DNA from: JALGWA01 sp964604955
GTDB lineage: Bacteria; Arandabacterota; Arandabacteria; Arandabacterales; JALGWA01
Assembly: GCA_964604955.1 (NCBI GenBank)
Contig: CAZSBE010000013.1
Location: 1-44,347, forward strand
Length of the DNA stretch: 44,347 bases
Direction: 5' to 3'
Shown: positions 43,050 to 44,347 of the stretch, piece after piece
Layout of the letters: each line of letters begins with the position of its first letter
Position numbering within the stretch: position 1 is the first letter of the stretch
Translations under genes and position numbers: made by a program
Notes under the pieces: generated by a model
What the model saw: only the letters and a program-made list of their open reading frames with translations
Told to the model about the DNA's origin: nothing
Databases searched by the model: none

Positions 43050-43079
43050 GTGACAGGCGGTCTTTCCATGGTGTAGAAT
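43050..43079 (+). promoter_or_regulatory. Predicted promoter of the DUF72 gene, leaderless
   Basis: GTGACA (43050-43055), an 18-nt spacer and TAGAAT (43074-43079). The expected transcription start is about 43086, which is the A of the ATG itself. Confidence 0.5.
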
Positions 43080-43085
43080 GAGGCC

Positions 43086-43943
43086 ATGGCGGCGCTACGA
43101 ATCGGCACGTGCAGCTGGAAGTACGACTCATGGGCCGGGCTCGTCTATTCGGACGGGGCGAAGGCCGACTACCTCAGGGAGTACGCCAGGCGTTACGATA
43201 CCGTGGAGGTCGACCAGTGGTTCTGGTCGCTCTTCGGCAAGGACAAAGTCGTGCTTCCCGGGCCCGGGGTCGTGGAAGAGTACGTGGCTTCAGTGCCTCA
43301 GGGTTTCAGATTCAGCGTCAAGGCTCCCAATAGCGTCACGCTAACGCACTTTTACAGGAAGTCGAAGTCGGCCCCGCTGTCGGGCAACCCTCATTTCCTC
43401 TCGGTGGACCTTTTCGAGAGATTCCTGAAAGCCCTCGAGCCCATGGGAAGGCGCCTCGGCCCGGTGATGTTCCAGTTCGAATATCTGAACAAGCAGAAGA
43501 TGGCGTCGCGCGCCTCGTTCTTCGAGCAGTTCTCCGAATTCATATCCGCCTGCCCGGCGGGCTACCGTTACTGCGTGGAAATCAGAAACCCCAATTACCT
43601 GACCGAAGACTATTTCGACTTTCTCGCGGCCAACGGTCTCTTTCACGTCTTCCTGCACGGCTACTACATGCCCTCGATTCTTGATGTCTACCGCAAGTTC
43701 TCAAGCCGGATAAGGACGCTCACGGTCATCCGCCTGCACGGGCCGGGGCGGAGCGACATAGAGGCGAAGACCGGAAAGAAGTGGAACAGGATAGTAGAGC
43801 CCCGTGACAGCGAGCTGGATGCGCTCAAGAACATGCTGGACGACCTGCGCCGCCGGAAGGTGACGACCTACCTCAACGTCAATAATCACTATGAGGGGTC
43901 GGCTCCGCTTACCATCGAGCGCATCAAGGCGAGGCTTGAGTGA
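43086..43943 (+). CDS. DUF72 (YecE-like) family protein
   Basis: 285 residues. The opening LRIGTCSWKYDSWAGLVY and the later RFSVKAPNSVTLTH, PVMFQFEY, YCVEIRNPNYL and TYLNVNNHYEGSAPLT fit the DUF72/YecE TIM-barrel family. The conserved Glu, Arg and Asn residues suggest an unknown enzymatic role. There is no strong ribosome site (only GAGG 2 nt before the ATG), and the -10 element ends 6 nt before the ATG, so the mRNA may be leaderless. Confidence 0.88.
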   Translation: MAALRIGTCSWKYDSWAGLVYSDGAKADYLREYARRYDTVEVDQWFWSLFGKDKVVLPGPGVVEEYVASVPQGFRFSVKAPNSVTLTHFYRKSKSAPLSGNPHFLSVDLFERFLKALEPMGRRLGPVMFQFEYLNKQKMASRASFFEQFSEFISACPAGYRYCVEIRNPNYLTEDYFDFLAANGLFHVFLHGYYMPSILDVYRKFSSRIRTLTVIRLHGPGRSDIEAKTGKKWNRIVEPRDSELDALKNMLDDLRRRKVTTYLNVNNHYEGSAPLTIERIKARLE

Positions 43944-43951
43944 GGCAGCGG

Positions 43952-43971
43952 GCCGGGCCCTCCAGCCCGGC
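43952..43971. terminator. GC hairpin after the DUF72 gene
   Basis: GCCGGGC (43952-43958) pairs with GCCCGGC (43965-43971) around a 6-nt loop, 9 nt after the stop. No U-tract follows. Confidence 0.4.
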
Positions 43972-44037
43972 AGGCGCAGAATCCATGTTGACCGGCCGCG
44001 GCGGTCGGGCCATACTTCCATCTCAGGGGGTGTTGAT

Positions 44038-44347
44038 ATGGCAAGAAGGGTCAAGCGCAGGTCCAGTAAGGCGGGTCTTCCGCCGGGAACTCTGGTGCAG
44101 ATAGGCGGCGAGGCATCCGGCGAGGTCGGTATTACGCTCTTCGACTACACGGCGGAGGTTTTTGAAGAGCGCCGGCTCGATCAAGTTGAGGACTGCTTCG
44201 CCTATAAGGGCAGCCCGTCGGTATCGTGGATAAACGTCGACGGCATCCAGAACATGGATGTCGTGAGCAAGATCGGGCGTCATTTCGACCTCCACCCACT
44301 CGTGCTTGAGGACATCGTCAATACCGCACAACGTCCCAAGGTGGAGG
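44038..44347 (+). CDS. corA: Magnesium/cobalt transporter CorA, N-terminal fragment cut by the window edge
   Basis: The visible 103 residues start MARRVKRRSSKAGLPPGTLV and contain VSWINVDGIQNMDVVSKIGRHFDLHPLVLEDIVNTAQRPK, the classic opening of the CorA cytoplasmic domain. The membrane part and GMN selectivity motif lie outside. CorA is a pentameric Mg2+ channel. GGGGGTG lies before the ATG. Confidence 0.93.
   Translation, partial: MARRVKRRSSKAGLPPGTLVQIGGEASGEVGITLFDYTAEVFEERRLDQVEDCFAYKGSPSVSWINVDGIQNMDVVSKIGRHFDLHPLVLEDIVNTAQRPKVE

Noticed and set aside
1..44347. CRISPR arrays, tRNA/rRNA genes, insertion sequences, prophage or anti-phage islands
   Set aside because: No repeat-spacer series, cloverleaf or rRNA-like stretch, transposase or phage gene was seen; the window is chromosomal core with lineage-specific envelope genes.

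Overview
This is a GC-rich bacterial chromosome segment centred on the replication origin. dnaA (24909-26270, +) sits between two intergenic regions carrying DnaA boxes. Genes to its left (rpmH back to about 12975) run leftward and genes to its right (dnaN, recF, dciA, gyrB, gyrA) run rightward, as expected at an origin. The organism is Gram-negative in architecture, with outer-membrane barrels, lipoproteins and YidC with a periplasmic domain. It has a V/A-type ATP synthase and a secreted protein ending in a FlgD/T9SS-like C-terminal sorting domain. Together with the GC content, these suggest an uncultured lineage of the FCB superphylum and its relatives (the Eisenbacteria/Krumholzibacteria/Fermentibacteria kind). 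That placement is inference; no rRNA or taxonomic marker was searched.

Layout. 1-2607 (-): front end of a V-type ATPase operon (G/H-like stalk coil, subunit I, start of subunit K). 2882-5525 (-): a cleaved-adhesin-type exported protein followed by an exported HExxH protein with a sorting domain. 5891-8902 (+): alginate-export-type outer-membrane barrel, a 38-residue one-TM protein with a TTG start, and a sodium:solute symporter. 8910-10460 (-): M28 peptidase lipoprotein. 10594-12929 (+): crotonase, Nudix hydrolase, COG3650-like lipoprotein and a SpoIIAA/STAS-like protein. 12975-14459 (-): polytopic GT-C-like membrane protein at the end of the long leftward operon.

24417-12975 (-) is one tightly packed 13-gene run: rpmH, rnpA, yidD, yidC, khpB/jag, mnmE, [parS], mnmG, rsmG, parA, parB, an M23 LytM-type protein, a bactofilin and the GT-C-like protein. 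It has many overlaps or gaps under 30 nt. It joins ribosome and tRNA functions, membrane insertion, chromosome segregation and a cell-shape module (M23 + bactofilin).

24418-26673 holds the origin: perfect DnaA boxes on both sides of dnaA, and a six-unit DnaA-trio tract followed by an AT-rich stretch between dnaA and dnaN. A perfect 16-bp parS lies about 5 kb away between mnmE and mnmG. The rightward block is dnaN-recF-dciA-gyrB, then a DUF4412-type exported protein, a convergent type-B J-protein gene, and gyrA.

35819-39273 (+): a large lipoprotein overlapping by 1 nt an outer-membrane barrel gene, then a 60-residue membrane protein. 39292-42873 (-): large exported M16 metalloprotease. 43086-43943 (+): DUF72 protein with an apparently leaderless promoter. 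44038-end (+): N-terminus of CorA.

I found no rRNA, tRNA, CRISPR array, insertion sequence or prophage. The most interesting features are the origin architecture, the par/M23/bactofilin/GT run, the barrel/microprotein/symporter set, Gln83/Pro87 in GyrA, and a recurring TAGAAT-type -10 element.
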